DNA from: Bacillota bacterium
GTDB taxonomy: Bacteria; Bacillota; Clostridia; Acetivibrionales; Acetivibrionaceae
DNA: 64,000 nucleotides
Assembly: GCA_023421115.1 (NCBI GenBank)
Contig: JAEZUI010000094.1
Coordinates: 1 to 64,000 of the forward strand
Direction of reading: 5' to 3'
Numbering within the stretch: the stretch's first letter is position 1; every line of letters starts with the position of its first letter. The translations under genes were made by a program, and so were the position numbers. Below, piece by piece: positions 1 through 6,826 of the stretch. A model generated the notes under the pieces. That model was not told where the DNA came from, did not search any database, and saw only the letters and a list, made by a program, of their open reading frames with translations.

Positions 1-165
1 GCCTATGGGAACTCAATGGTTGCTGACCCGTTTGCAAAAGTTTTAGGCCGTTTAGAAGCGGATGAAGATATTTTGTTTACTGATATAAACTTATCCGAAA
101 TAGATAAAACAAGAAATGAATTACCGCTTTTAAAACACAGAAGAGAAGATATTTATAAAGTTTAA
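1..165 (+). CDS. C-terminal end of a carbon-nitrogen hydrolase (nitrilase/omega-amidase family), partial
   Basis: The reading frame is open from the first base and ends in TAA at 163-165, giving 54 residues. It contains the stretch SMVADPFAKVLGRLEADED and ends LPLLKHRREDIYKV. Both resemble the C-terminus of Nit2-type omega-amidases and related amidohydrolases, where the last strand packs against the alpha-beta-beta-alpha core. The catalytic Glu-Lys-Cys residues lie upstream of the window, so the substrate (alpha-ketoglutaramate or another amide) cannot be judged. It precedes rpsO by about 290 bases and is probably a separate transcription unit. Confidence 0.75.
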   Translation, partial: AYGNSMVADPFAKVLGRLEADEDILFTDINLSEIDKTRNELPLLKHRREDIYKV

Positions 166-370
166 AGAATATAATTATGTTAATAAATTACTTAAAAACT
201 ATTTTGTATAAAGAATTTTGTACTTAATAGACAAATTTATGTATATGATTTTTCGGAAATTTCAAAAAGTTGAAGTAAAATAATTTTTGAGAAACATGTT
301 AGGAATAAATGAAATATTATAAAAATTCAACCTTTACAGTTGATAAGCATTATGTTAAAATGTTTTAGGT

Positions 371-444
371 AAAGTAAACCATTTGCTCAGTCCAAGGTTA
401 CTCCGGCCTTTTACTTAGCTAATGGTGATAACAATTAAAGGAGG
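371..444 (+). promoter_or_regulatory. Candidate S15 autoregulatory leader with a possible pseudoknot, ahead of rpsO
   Basis: AAGTAAA (372-378) can pair with TTTACTT (410-416), and ACCATT (378-383) with AATGGT (421-426). The two helices cross, which is a pseudoknot topology, and end just upstream of the AAAGGAGG ribosome site (437-444). S15 represses its own mRNA through structured leaders in several bacteria, including a pseudoknot in E. coli. Assigning that role here is inference; the pairings are visible in the sequence. Confidence 0.4.
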
Positions 445-453
445 ATTTTGTAA

Positions 454-717
454 ATGCAAAAGGATTTAAAACAAGAAATAATTACTACTCACCAGCTTCA
501 TGAAGGTGACACTGGTTCACCGGAAGTTCAGATTGCTATTTTGACACAAAGAATTAATCATTTAACTGAGCATCTGAAAATTCATAAAAAAGATCATCAC
601 TCAAGAAGAGGTCTTTTTAAGATGGTTGGTCAAAGGAGAGGTTTGTTAAACTATCTCCAAAAAATTGATATCGCTAGATATCGTGTTATTATCGAGAAAT
701 TGAATATAAGGAAATAA
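454..717 (+). CDS. rpsO: 30S ribosomal protein S15
   Basis: An 87-residue protein, the usual S15 length (about 88). It carries the family's landmarks: the TGSPEVQIA segment near residues 20-28, the HLKIHKKDHHSRRGL segment that contacts 16S rRNA helices near residues 41-55, and the C-terminal LNYLQKIDIARYRVIIEKL helix. S15 binds the central domain of 16S rRNA early in 30S assembly. The ATG follows an AAAGGAGG site at 9-base spacing. It is followed by two terminators and then pnp, the usual bacterial rpsO-pnp order. Confidence 0.98.
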   Translation: MQKDLKQEIITTHQLHEGDTGSPEVQIAILTQRINHLTEHLKIHKKDHHSRRGLFKMVGQRRGLLNYLQKIDIARYRVIIEKLNIRK

Positions 718-720
718 TGG

Positions 721-747
721 TGAGCGGAGTAGTCCGCTCATTCTTTT
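721..747 (+). terminator. Rho-independent terminator after rpsO
   Basis: TGAGCGGA (721-728) and TCCGCTCA (733-740) form a perfect 8-bp stem with a 4-base loop, followed by TTCTTTT. It lies three bases after the rpsO stop codon. Confidence 0.85.
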
Positions 748-761
748 AGTGGTCTGTTTAT

Positions 762-790
762 AATAAAGGTAATTGATTACCTTTATTTTT
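762..790 (+). terminator. Second terminator between rpsO and pnp
   Basis: AATAAAGGTAA (762-772) and TTACCTTTATT (777-787) form a perfect 11-bp stem with a TTGA loop, continuing into a T run. It is AT-rich and could work in both directions, though no gene faces it from the other side. Confidence 0.6.
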
Positions 791-905
791 TAGGAATTTT
801 ATAGTAAGAATAAATACTCGTTACATATTTTTTATATAATTTATAAATACAATGCTTTTTATGTGGAATAATAAAAATGAATTAACTTTTAATGTTATAT
901 AAAAA

Positions 906-991
906 AACCACTACAGGCAGTAGAAGGTAGATTGTGCGGCAAATGAAAATTGCCGATTTGCTGTAGAATCTACGTCCTACAGTCTGTGGTT
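906..991 (+). promoter_or_regulatory. Highly structured pnp 5' leader with alternative pairings
   Basis: AACCAC (906-911) pairs with GTGGTT (986-991), closing a domain. Inside, GTAGATT (927-933) pairs with AATCTAC (967-973), and CGGCAA with TTGCCG forms a hairpin (937-955). CTGTAG (961-966) can pair either with CTACAG at 911-916 or with CTACAG at 977-982, so two folds compete. pnp leaders are known control points (RNase III/PNPase autoregulation in E. coli); a similar role here is inference. The ribosome site AGAGGAGG lies at 998-1005. Confidence 0.5.
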
Positions 992-1013
992 AAGACAAGA
1001 GGAGGATAAAAAT

Positions 1014-3128
1014 ATGCAAAAAAGTTTTAGCATGGAATTAGCCGGACGTACCTTGACAATCGAGTCTGGAAAGCTCGCTCAGTTATCAAACGGTTCAGTA
1101 ATGGTAAGATATGGTGATACCGTAGTTTTATCAAATGCAACTGCTTCATCAAAGCCTAGAGAAGGTATAGACTTTTTCCCATTAAGCGTGGATTATGAAG
1201 AGAGATTGTACTCTGTAGGAAAGATACCCGGTGGTTTTATTAAAAGGGAAGGTAAGCCTTCAGAAAAGGCTATTCTTACCTCGAGGGTAATTGACAGACC
1301 ATTAAGACCGTTATTTCCAAAAGATTTAAGAAATGATGTAGCTTTAGTAAACACGGTCATGTCAGTGGATCAGGACAATTCCCCTGAAGTTGCTGCCCTG
1401 TTGGGAGCTTCAATTGCATTGGCGATTTCTGATATTCCGTTCAATGGCCCTGTTGGTGGAGTAATACTTGGACTTGTTGATGGACAGGTAGTAATTAACC
1501 CTGACGCAAAACAGCGTGAAAAAAGTCAGATGTATATTACACTTGCAGCTACAAGAGAAAAAATTGTTATGATTGAAGCTGGTGCAAATGAAGTGCCAGA
1601 TGAAGTTGTGCTTGATGCCATCAAACAAGGACATCAGGAGATAAGAAAAATATGTGATTTTATCGATAGTATTGTAAAAGAAATAGGTAAACCTAAGTTT
1701 GAATATAAATCTGCTGAAGTGCCTCAAGAAATTTTTGGAGCAGTTAAGGAATTTGCATATTCAAGAATGAGAGAGGCTGTTTTAGCAGTGGACAAGCAGG
1801 ATAGAGATGAAAAGATTTCAATTCTTGCCGAAGAAACAAAGGAGCATCTTGCAGAAACTTTCCCTGAAATGGAAGCTCTTATAAGCGAAGCTTTGTATAA
1901 ATTAGAGAAAAAAGTTGTTAGAGAATATATCATAAAAGAAGGAAAAAGGGTAGACGGAAGGAGATTAGATGAAATAAGATCTCTTTCTGCAGAAGTGGGT
2001 ATTTTACCGAGAGTTCACGGTTCAGGACTGTTCCAGAGAGGACAGACACAGGTGCTCACAATACTTACCCTTGGTGCTCTTGGAGATGTGCAGGTTTTAG
2101 ATGGCATTGAGCTTGAAGAAACTAAAAGGTATATGCACCATTATAACTTCCCTGGTTATAGTGTGGGTGAAGCTAAAACTTCAAGAGGTCCTGGGAGAAG
2201 AGAAATTGGTCATGGGGCATTGGCAGAAAGAGCTTTAGAGCCGGTTATACCTTCACAGGAAGAATTTCCTTATACAATGAGGTTGGTTTCCGAAGTATTG
2301 ATGTCAAACGGATCAACATCTCAAGGTAGTGTTTGTGCAAGTACTTTAGCCCTTATGGATGCAGGCGTACCTATTAAAAAGCCAGTTGCTGGAATTTCAG
2401 CTGGTTTGGTAATTGATGAAGAAAATCCAGATAAATTTGTTACATTTGCTGATATACAAGGAATTGAAGACTTTTTTGGAGATATGGACTTCAAAGTTGC
2501 AGGTACAAAAGAAGGAATCACCGCGATACAAGTAGATATAAAGGTTGACGGACTTTCCTATGATATAGTAAGTCAGGCCTTTGAAATTACTAAAAAAGGG
2601 CGATTGCAAATTATAGACGATGTTATACTGAAGGCTATTGATAAACCGAGGAAGGAAATGTCACAATATGCACCTAAGATAATTACTACATCAATAAATC
2701 CAGATAAAATAAGAGACGTTATTGGACCTGGCGGAAAGATGATAAATAAGATAATTTCTGATACAGGCGTAAAGATTGACATAGAAGATGACGGTAAAGT
2801 ATTTATTGCAAGTCCTAATTCGCAGTCTGCGCAAAAGGCATTAATGATGATTGAAGGTATCGCTAAGGATGTTGAACCTGGGCAGATATATATGGGTAAG
2901 GTAATGCGCGTGACTACCTTTGGAGCTTTTGTTGAATTTTTGCCTGGCAAGGAAGGACTTGTTCATATCTCAAAGCTTGATAAAAAGAGAGTTGAAAAAG
3001 TTGAAGATGTAGTTAGCATTGGAGATGAAATACTTGTAAAAGTTCTTGATGTTGATAAGCAAGGCAGAATAAACCTTTCGAGAAAAGATGCAATGGATGA
3101 TTCCAATGAAGGTAACGAACAACAATAA
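1014..3128 (+). CDS. pnp: Polyribonucleotide nucleotidyltransferase (PNPase)
   Basis: A 704-residue protein of full PNPase length. It degrades RNA 3'-to-5' by phosphorolysis, releasing nucleoside diphosphates, and acts as a cytosolic trimer. Domain order is RNase PH 1 (residues about 10-210), the helical domain (240-310), RNase PH 2 (320-550, with the FPGYSVGEAKTSRGPGRREI segment), a KH domain with IGPGGKMI (about 575-580), and an S1 domain (about 620-690). All key domains are present. The ATG has an AGAGGAGG site. The start of the M16 peptidase gene follows 26 bases after the stop, so the two genes are likely co-transcribed. Confidence 0.98.
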   Translation: MQKSFSMELAGRTLTIESGKLAQLSNGSVMVRYGDTVVLSNATASSKPREGIDFFPLSVDYEERLYSVGKIPGGFIKREGKPSEKAILTSRVIDRPLRPLFPKDLRNDVALVNTVMSVDQDNSPEVAALLGASIALAISDIPFNGPVGGVILGLVDGQVVINPDAKQREKSQMYITLAATREKIVMIEAGANEVPDEVVLDAIKQGHQEIRKICDFIDSIVKEIGKPKFEYKSAEVPQEIFGAVKEFAYSRMREAVLAVDKQDRDEKISILAEETKEHLAETFPEMEALISEALYKLEKKVVREYIIKEGKRVDGRRLDEIRSLSAEVGILPRVHGSGLFQRGQTQVLTILTLGALGDVQVLDGIELEETKRYMHHYNFPGYSVGEAKTSRGPGRREIGHGALAERALEPVIPSQEEFPYTMRLVSEVLMSNGSTSQGSVCASTLALMDAGVPIKKPVAGISAGLVIDEENPDKFVTFADIQGIEDFFGDMDFKVAGTKEGITAIQVDIKVDGLSYDIVSQAFEITKKGRLQIIDDVILKAIDKPRKEMSQYAPKIITTSINPDKIRDVIGPGGKMINKIISDTGVKIDIEDDGKVFIASPNSQSAQKALMMIEGIAKDVEPGQIYMGKVMRVTTFGAFVEFLPGKEGLVHISKLDKKRVEKVEDVVSIGDEILVKVLDVDKQGRINLSRKDAMDDSNEGNEQQ

Positions 3129-3154
3129 AAATCTATTTGCGAAGCGGAGGGTTT

Positions 3155-4408
3155 ATGCTAAATCGTATAACGTTGGATAATGGCGTTAGAATTATTTGTG
3201 AGAAGATACCACATGTGAGGTCGGTATCTATAGGAGTGTGGGTAGGAGCAGGTTCAAGAAATGAGAAAAGAGAAATTAATGGAATATCTCATTTTATAGA
3301 ACACATGCTTTTCAAAGGTACACAAAAACGTAGTGCGAAAGAAATTGCTGAGAGTATTGATAGCATAGGTGGTCAGATCAATGCCTTTACAGGCAAAGAA
3401 TGTACCTGCTACTATACTAAAACCTTGGATACACATATTGATATTGCTATAGATGTTTTGACAGACATGTTTTTTAATTCGACATTTTCTAAAAAAGACA
3501 TTGATATTGAACGAAAAGTAGTTATTGAAGAAATAAGTATGTACGAGGATTCACCGGAAGAACTGGTGCATGACTATTTATCTGAAACCGTATGGAAAAA
3601 TGACTCTATAGGAATGCCTATTCTTGGTACTTACGACTGTCTTCAAAATATCGATAGGGATACAATTGTGAACTATATAAGTCACAACTATCTTCCTGAA
3701 AATACTGTTATAGCAGTTGCGGGTAATTATGATGAAAATGCGCTGATGGATAGCATTAAAAGAAATTTTGGGAGTTGGCGTTCGGATAAAGTACCGGTAG
3801 ATCAAATTTCAAAAGCGAGTTTTAATGTCAGCAAGAAGGTTAAACAAAAAGATATTGAGCAAATACATATTTGTTTAGGCTTTGAAGGCGTTGAACATGG
3901 CAATGATGACTTATACTCGCTGCTCGCAATAAACAATGTTTTTGGGGGAGGTATGAGTTCGAGGTTATTTCAAAAGATTCGAGAGGAAATGGGTTTGGTC
4001 TACTCTATCTATTCATACCCTTCTTCTTATCGGAATGCAGGCCTTTTTACAATTTATGCCGGTATGAATCCTGAACATCAGGATACCTTTTTGAAGCTTG
4101 TTATGGAGGAAATAAAGGTTCTTGGGAAATTTGGAATATCACCGGATGAGTTGGCAAAATCCAAAGAGCAGCTAAAAGGAAGTTATATTTTAGGATTAGA
4201 AAGTACAAGCAGTAGAATGAATAGTCTAGGGAAGTCGGAATTAATGCTTGGGATAATTAATTCACCGGAAGAAGTTTTAAAGAAAATTGATGCGGTAAAT
4301 AATGAAAAGGTGGATGAGATTATCAAGAAAGTTTTCCAGATTGAGAAAATTAGCCTAGCAGCTGTTGGAAATATAAAAGAAGATATCAATCTCGAAAAAT
4401 ATATTTAG
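3155..4408 (+). CDS. M16 family zinc metallopeptidase (processing-peptidase-like)
   Basis: A 417-residue protein from the ATG at 3155, preferred over the upstream TTG at 3137 because GCGGAGG lies directly before the ATG. The inverted zinc motif HFIEH is at residues 46-50, with a downstream acidic segment (VVIEEISMYED) supplying the third zinc ligand. The C-terminal half holds the second, inactive M16 domain (GGGMSSRLFQKIREE). It resembles B. subtilis MlpA/YmxG, which follows pnp in many Firmicutes and has been linked to control of exoprotease production. The exact substrate is unknown. No signal peptide is visible, so it is probably cytosolic. Confidence 0.92.
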   Translation: MLNRITLDNGVRIICEKIPHVRSVSIGVWVGAGSRNEKREINGISHFIEHMLFKGTQKRSAKEIAESIDSIGGQINAFTGKECTCYYTKTLDTHIDIAIDVLTDMFFNSTFSKKDIDIERKVVIEEISMYEDSPEELVHDYLSETVWKNDSIGMPILGTYDCLQNIDRDTIVNYISHNYLPENTVIAVAGNYDENALMDSIKRNFGSWRSDKVPVDQISKASFNVSKKVKQKDIEQIHICLGFEGVEHGNDDLYSLLAINNVFGGGMSSRLFQKIREEMGLVYSIYSYPSSYRNAGLFTIYAGMNPEHQDTFLKLVMEEIKVLGKFGISPDELAKSKEQLKGSYILGLESTSSRMNSLGKSELMLGIINSPEEVLKKIDAVNNEKVDEIIKKVFQIEKISLAAVGNIKEDINLEKYI

Positions 4409-4473
4409 GTCCTTTGCTTTAATTCTGACAGATATCTATGTTTAGGAACGATTAAGATATAAGTTCCAACTCT

Positions 4474-4544
4474 GGGATAACGAAAAACTTGATTTGATAA
4501 TGTTCTCACAATATGAGAATAAAATGTTGGGTTTTCGTTATCCC
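4474..4544 (+). terminator. Long hairpin after the M16 peptidase gene
   Basis: GGGATAACGAAAA (4474-4486) pairs perfectly with TTTTCGTTATCCC (4532-4544). A smaller hairpin, TTCTCA/TGAGAA (4503-4519), sits in the loop. It is followed by TTAATAAATTT rather than a pure T run, so it may protect the mRNA 3' end as much as terminate. Confidence 0.5.
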
Positions 4545-4567
4545 TTAATAAATTTTAACAATTAATT

Positions 4568-4606
4568 AAAAGAGCTTTACAGTGTTTCACTGTGAAGCTC
4601 TTTTTT
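4568..4606 (+). terminator. Rho-independent terminator
   Basis: AAAAGAGCTT (4568-4577) and AAGCTCTTTT (4595-4604) enclose CAGTG/CACTG, ending in a T run. It separates the pnp unit from the sporulation genes dpaA-dpaB. Confidence 0.85.
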
Positions 4607-4656
4607 ATGTAAAGTCTATGTGCGTTTTGCATGTAATATTTGTACGAAGCAGACAA

Positions 4657-4685
4657 GCACTTTAGATTTACAAAAAACATAAGAT
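4657..4685 (+). promoter_or_regulatory. Candidate sigma-K promoter for dpaA-dpaB
   Basis: GCACT (4657-4661), 16 bases, then CATAAGAT (4678-4685) fits the sigma-K pattern GCAC - 16 - CATAnnnT. Dipicolinate synthase is a late mother-cell gene controlled by sigma-K in B. subtilis, so the match agrees with gene function. The site is about 90 bases before the dpaA ATG. The assignment is inference from consensus. Confidence 0.5.
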
Positions 4686-4777
4686 GAATTAAGTGGTTTC
4701 AAAAAATCTTTGCACAAAAAAAATGTGCTAAAGTTTTTGTATTCCGTGTTTTCGAGGAGAAGGGAGGAATTGCTAAA

Positions 4778-5650
4778 ATGGCAAACAAAAGGTTCACAGT
4801 TTTAGGTGGGGATTTAAGAAGCGTAAAACTTGCAAACCTAATTTCAGCAGATGGCAACAAGGTTAACATATATGGGTTTAAAGGTGCAGGTTTTGAGATA
4901 GGGTTGAAAGAAAGCCCAAATTTAGAGCTTGCAATAAATGAATCGGATATAATCATAGGACCGTTGCCTTGTTCAAATGATAATGAGAATATCAATGCAC
5001 CGTTTTGTCCCGATAAAATTTACATAAAGGATGTATTTAAAACAATGACAAAGAACCAACTATTTATAGCTGGTAGAATAAGTGAAAAGATTCTCCATGC
5101 AGCTTCTGTATATAGCGTATATTCTGTTGACTTGCTTGAAAGGGAGGAAATGGCTGTATTAAATGCCATACCAACTGCTGAAGGAGCTATTCAGATTGCA
5201 ATGGAGGAAATGCCTATCACGCTTCATAATTCTAGTGCGCTTATCCTAGGGTTTGGGAGGATAGGGAAAATCTTGGCGAAAATGCTTTATGGATTAGGCT
5301 GTAATGTTTATGTAGAGGCTAGAAAATATTCCGATTTGGCATGGATTAAGGGTTATGGTTACAACCCTGTTCACATAAATGAAATTGGAAACTATGTAGA
5401 AAGAGCGGATGTCATATTTAATACAATACCCCATATAGTTCTTGACATAAATATGCTAAATAAAGTAAGAAAAGAAAGTCTCATAGTTGATTTGGCATCA
5501 AAGCCGGGCGGAGTTGACTTTGAGAAAGCAAAAGAACTGGGGTTAAAAACAATTTGGGCACTTTCACTACCGGGAAAAGTGGCCCCTGTTACAGCCGCAG
5601 AGTTTATAAAAGACACCGTCTACAATATAATTAATGAGTTGGGGGTATAG
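4778..5650 (+). CDS. dpaA: Dipicolinate synthase subunit A
   Basis: A 290-residue protein, close to B. subtilis SpoVFA (about 297). With DpaB it oxidises dihydrodipicolinate to dipicolinic acid in the mother cell; the product loads the spore core with calcium. An N-terminal domain (residues 1-140) precedes a Rossmann NAD(P)-binding domain with GFGRIG near residue 156. The C-terminal SLPGKVAPVTAAE segment is typical. The start codon has AGGGAGGAA upstream. The dpaB start follows after three bases, so translation of the pair is probably coupled. Confidence 0.95.
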   Translation: MANKRFTVLGGDLRSVKLANLISADGNKVNIYGFKGAGFEIGLKESPNLELAINESDIIIGPLPCSNDNENINAPFCPDKIYIKDVFKTMTKNQLFIAGRISEKILHAASVYSVYSVDLLEREEMAVLNAIPTAEGAIQIAMEEMPITLHNSSALILGFGRIGKILAKMLYGLGCNVYVEARKYSDLAWIKGYGYNPVHINEIGNYVERADVIFNTIPHIVLDINMLNKVRKESLIVDLASKPGGVDFEKAKELGLKTIWALSLPGKVAPVTAAEFIKDTVYNIINELGV

Positions 5651-5653
5651 GTA

Positions 5654-6238
5654 ATGCGGTTAGATGGCTTGAAAATAGGATTTGCACTTACCGGATCATT
5701 TTGCACTATTGGTAAAGTAATTCCGGAAGTCGAAAAATTGGTTAGTGCCGGAGCTGAAGTTATTCCTATAATTTCAGGCTCTGTTGATAGATTTGATACA
5801 AGGTTTGGCACTGCAAAAGATTTAAGATTAAAACTCGAAGGTATCACAGGGAAAAAAATTATTGATTCAATAATTGATGCAGAACCCTTTGGACCTAAAT
5901 CACTAGTAGATATAGTTATTGTTGCTCCTTGTACAGGAAATACTTTGGCAAAAATTGCGTGCGGTATAACGGATACTTCGGTAACAATGGCTTGTAAAGC
6001 CCATATGAGAAATCAAAAACCTTTGGTAATAGCAATATCCACAAATGACGGGTTAGGTGCAAATGCAAAAAATATAGGATTGCTTTTAAATATGAAAAAT
6101 ATATTTATGGTTCCGTTTGGACAGGATGGACCTGATAGTAAGCCAAATTCAATTGTTTCAGATGAAACTTTGATACTTCCTACTATAGAAAATGCACTAA
6201 AAGGCAAACAGATTCAACCAATGCTTATTAAATATTAA
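5654..6238 (+). CDS. dpaB: Dipicolinate synthase subunit B (flavoprotein)
   Basis: A 194-residue protein of the SpoVFB family with a flavoprotein (UbiX/Dfp-like) fold. The N-terminus LKIGFALTGSFCTIGKV holds the glycine/serine flavin-phosphate loop, and VIVAPCTGNTLAKIACG is the family's second signature. It is the partner of DpaA in the last step of dipicolinic acid synthesis. A GGGGGT ribosome site inside the end of dpaA serves it. The pair is followed by two hairpins that end the sporulation operon. Confidence 0.95.
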   Translation: MRLDGLKIGFALTGSFCTIGKVIPEVEKLVSAGAEVIPIISGSVDRFDTRFGTAKDLRLKLEGITGKKIIDSIIDAEPFGPKSLVDIVIVAPCTGNTLAKIACGITDTSVTMACKAHMRNQKPLVIAISTNDGLGANAKNIGLLLNMKNIFMVPFGQDGPDSKPNSIVSDETLILPTIENALKGKQIQPMLIKY

Positions 6239-6296
6239 AAAGCTTTTAAAATTTTGAAAGCGCAACAGAATAAAAAATTAAGAAATTATTTTATTA

Positions 6297-6367
6297 GGTG
6301 TTTCAGAAAAATTCATTAGTAAATAAATATAGTTCCAACCCAATAAAATCAGCTTTTTTGAAACACC
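6297..6367 (+). terminator. Hairpin after dpaB
   Basis: GGTGTTTCA (6297-6305) pairs perfectly with TGAAACACC (6359-6367) across an AT-rich loop. A T7 run follows about 13 bases later. It is a plausible weak terminator or 3'-end stabiliser. Confidence 0.45.
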
Positions 6368-6410
6368 CATTGACCAGTTGTTTTTTTGGAATCATCTAAA
6401 ACGACAAAGT

Positions 6411-6443
6411 CTCTTGTAAAACTATACAAGAGGTCTTTTTTTT
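6411..6443 (+). terminator. Rho-independent terminator before the pilus operon
   Basis: CTCTTGTA (6411-6418) and TACAAGAG (6425-6432) form an 8-bp stem followed by GTC and eight T residues. It separates dpaB from the pilus operon. The rest of 6444-6700 is AT-rich with no recognisable gene or riboswitch. Confidence 0.75.
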
Positions 6444-6707
6444 GGTATATTTTATGACACAAATTGAGTTAAAAATTCAAAATTCATCAAAATTATGTCT
6501 TATAATGAAAAAACCATAAAAATTAATTAAAAATTAATGAAAAGTTCATAAAATCACCATAATTAGTGAATTAGGTGCTTGAGAATCCTAAATAAACATG
6601 CTAAAATAAATATTAATGAAATAGTATATTTGAGCTTTGAAATTATTGTAAAAATATAGATATGCAAAATAGTCAGCTAAATGCGCAAATAAAAGAATAT
6701 TTTTTAC

Positions 6708-6736
6708 TTCACAAAGAATAAACTTTAGTATACAAT
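6708..6736 (+). promoter_or_regulatory. Candidate sigma-A promoter of the type IV pilus operon
   Basis: TTCACA (6708-6713), 17 bases, TACAAT (6731-6736). It lies about 90 bases before the pilB start in an otherwise empty AT-rich spacer. No c-di-GMP riboswitch was recognised in the leader. Confidence 0.4.
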
Positions 6737-6826
6737 AAGAATAGAGTTGTTTAAATTTCTTTGTAGTATCCATAATAATTTAATCGTAATAGGGTAATAA
6801 AATTAAATACTATTTGGGGGTTCAAA

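Noticed and set aside
6444..6826. c-di-GMP riboswitch ahead of the pilus operon
   Set aside because: I looked for the conserved core of known c-di-GMP riboswitches and found none.
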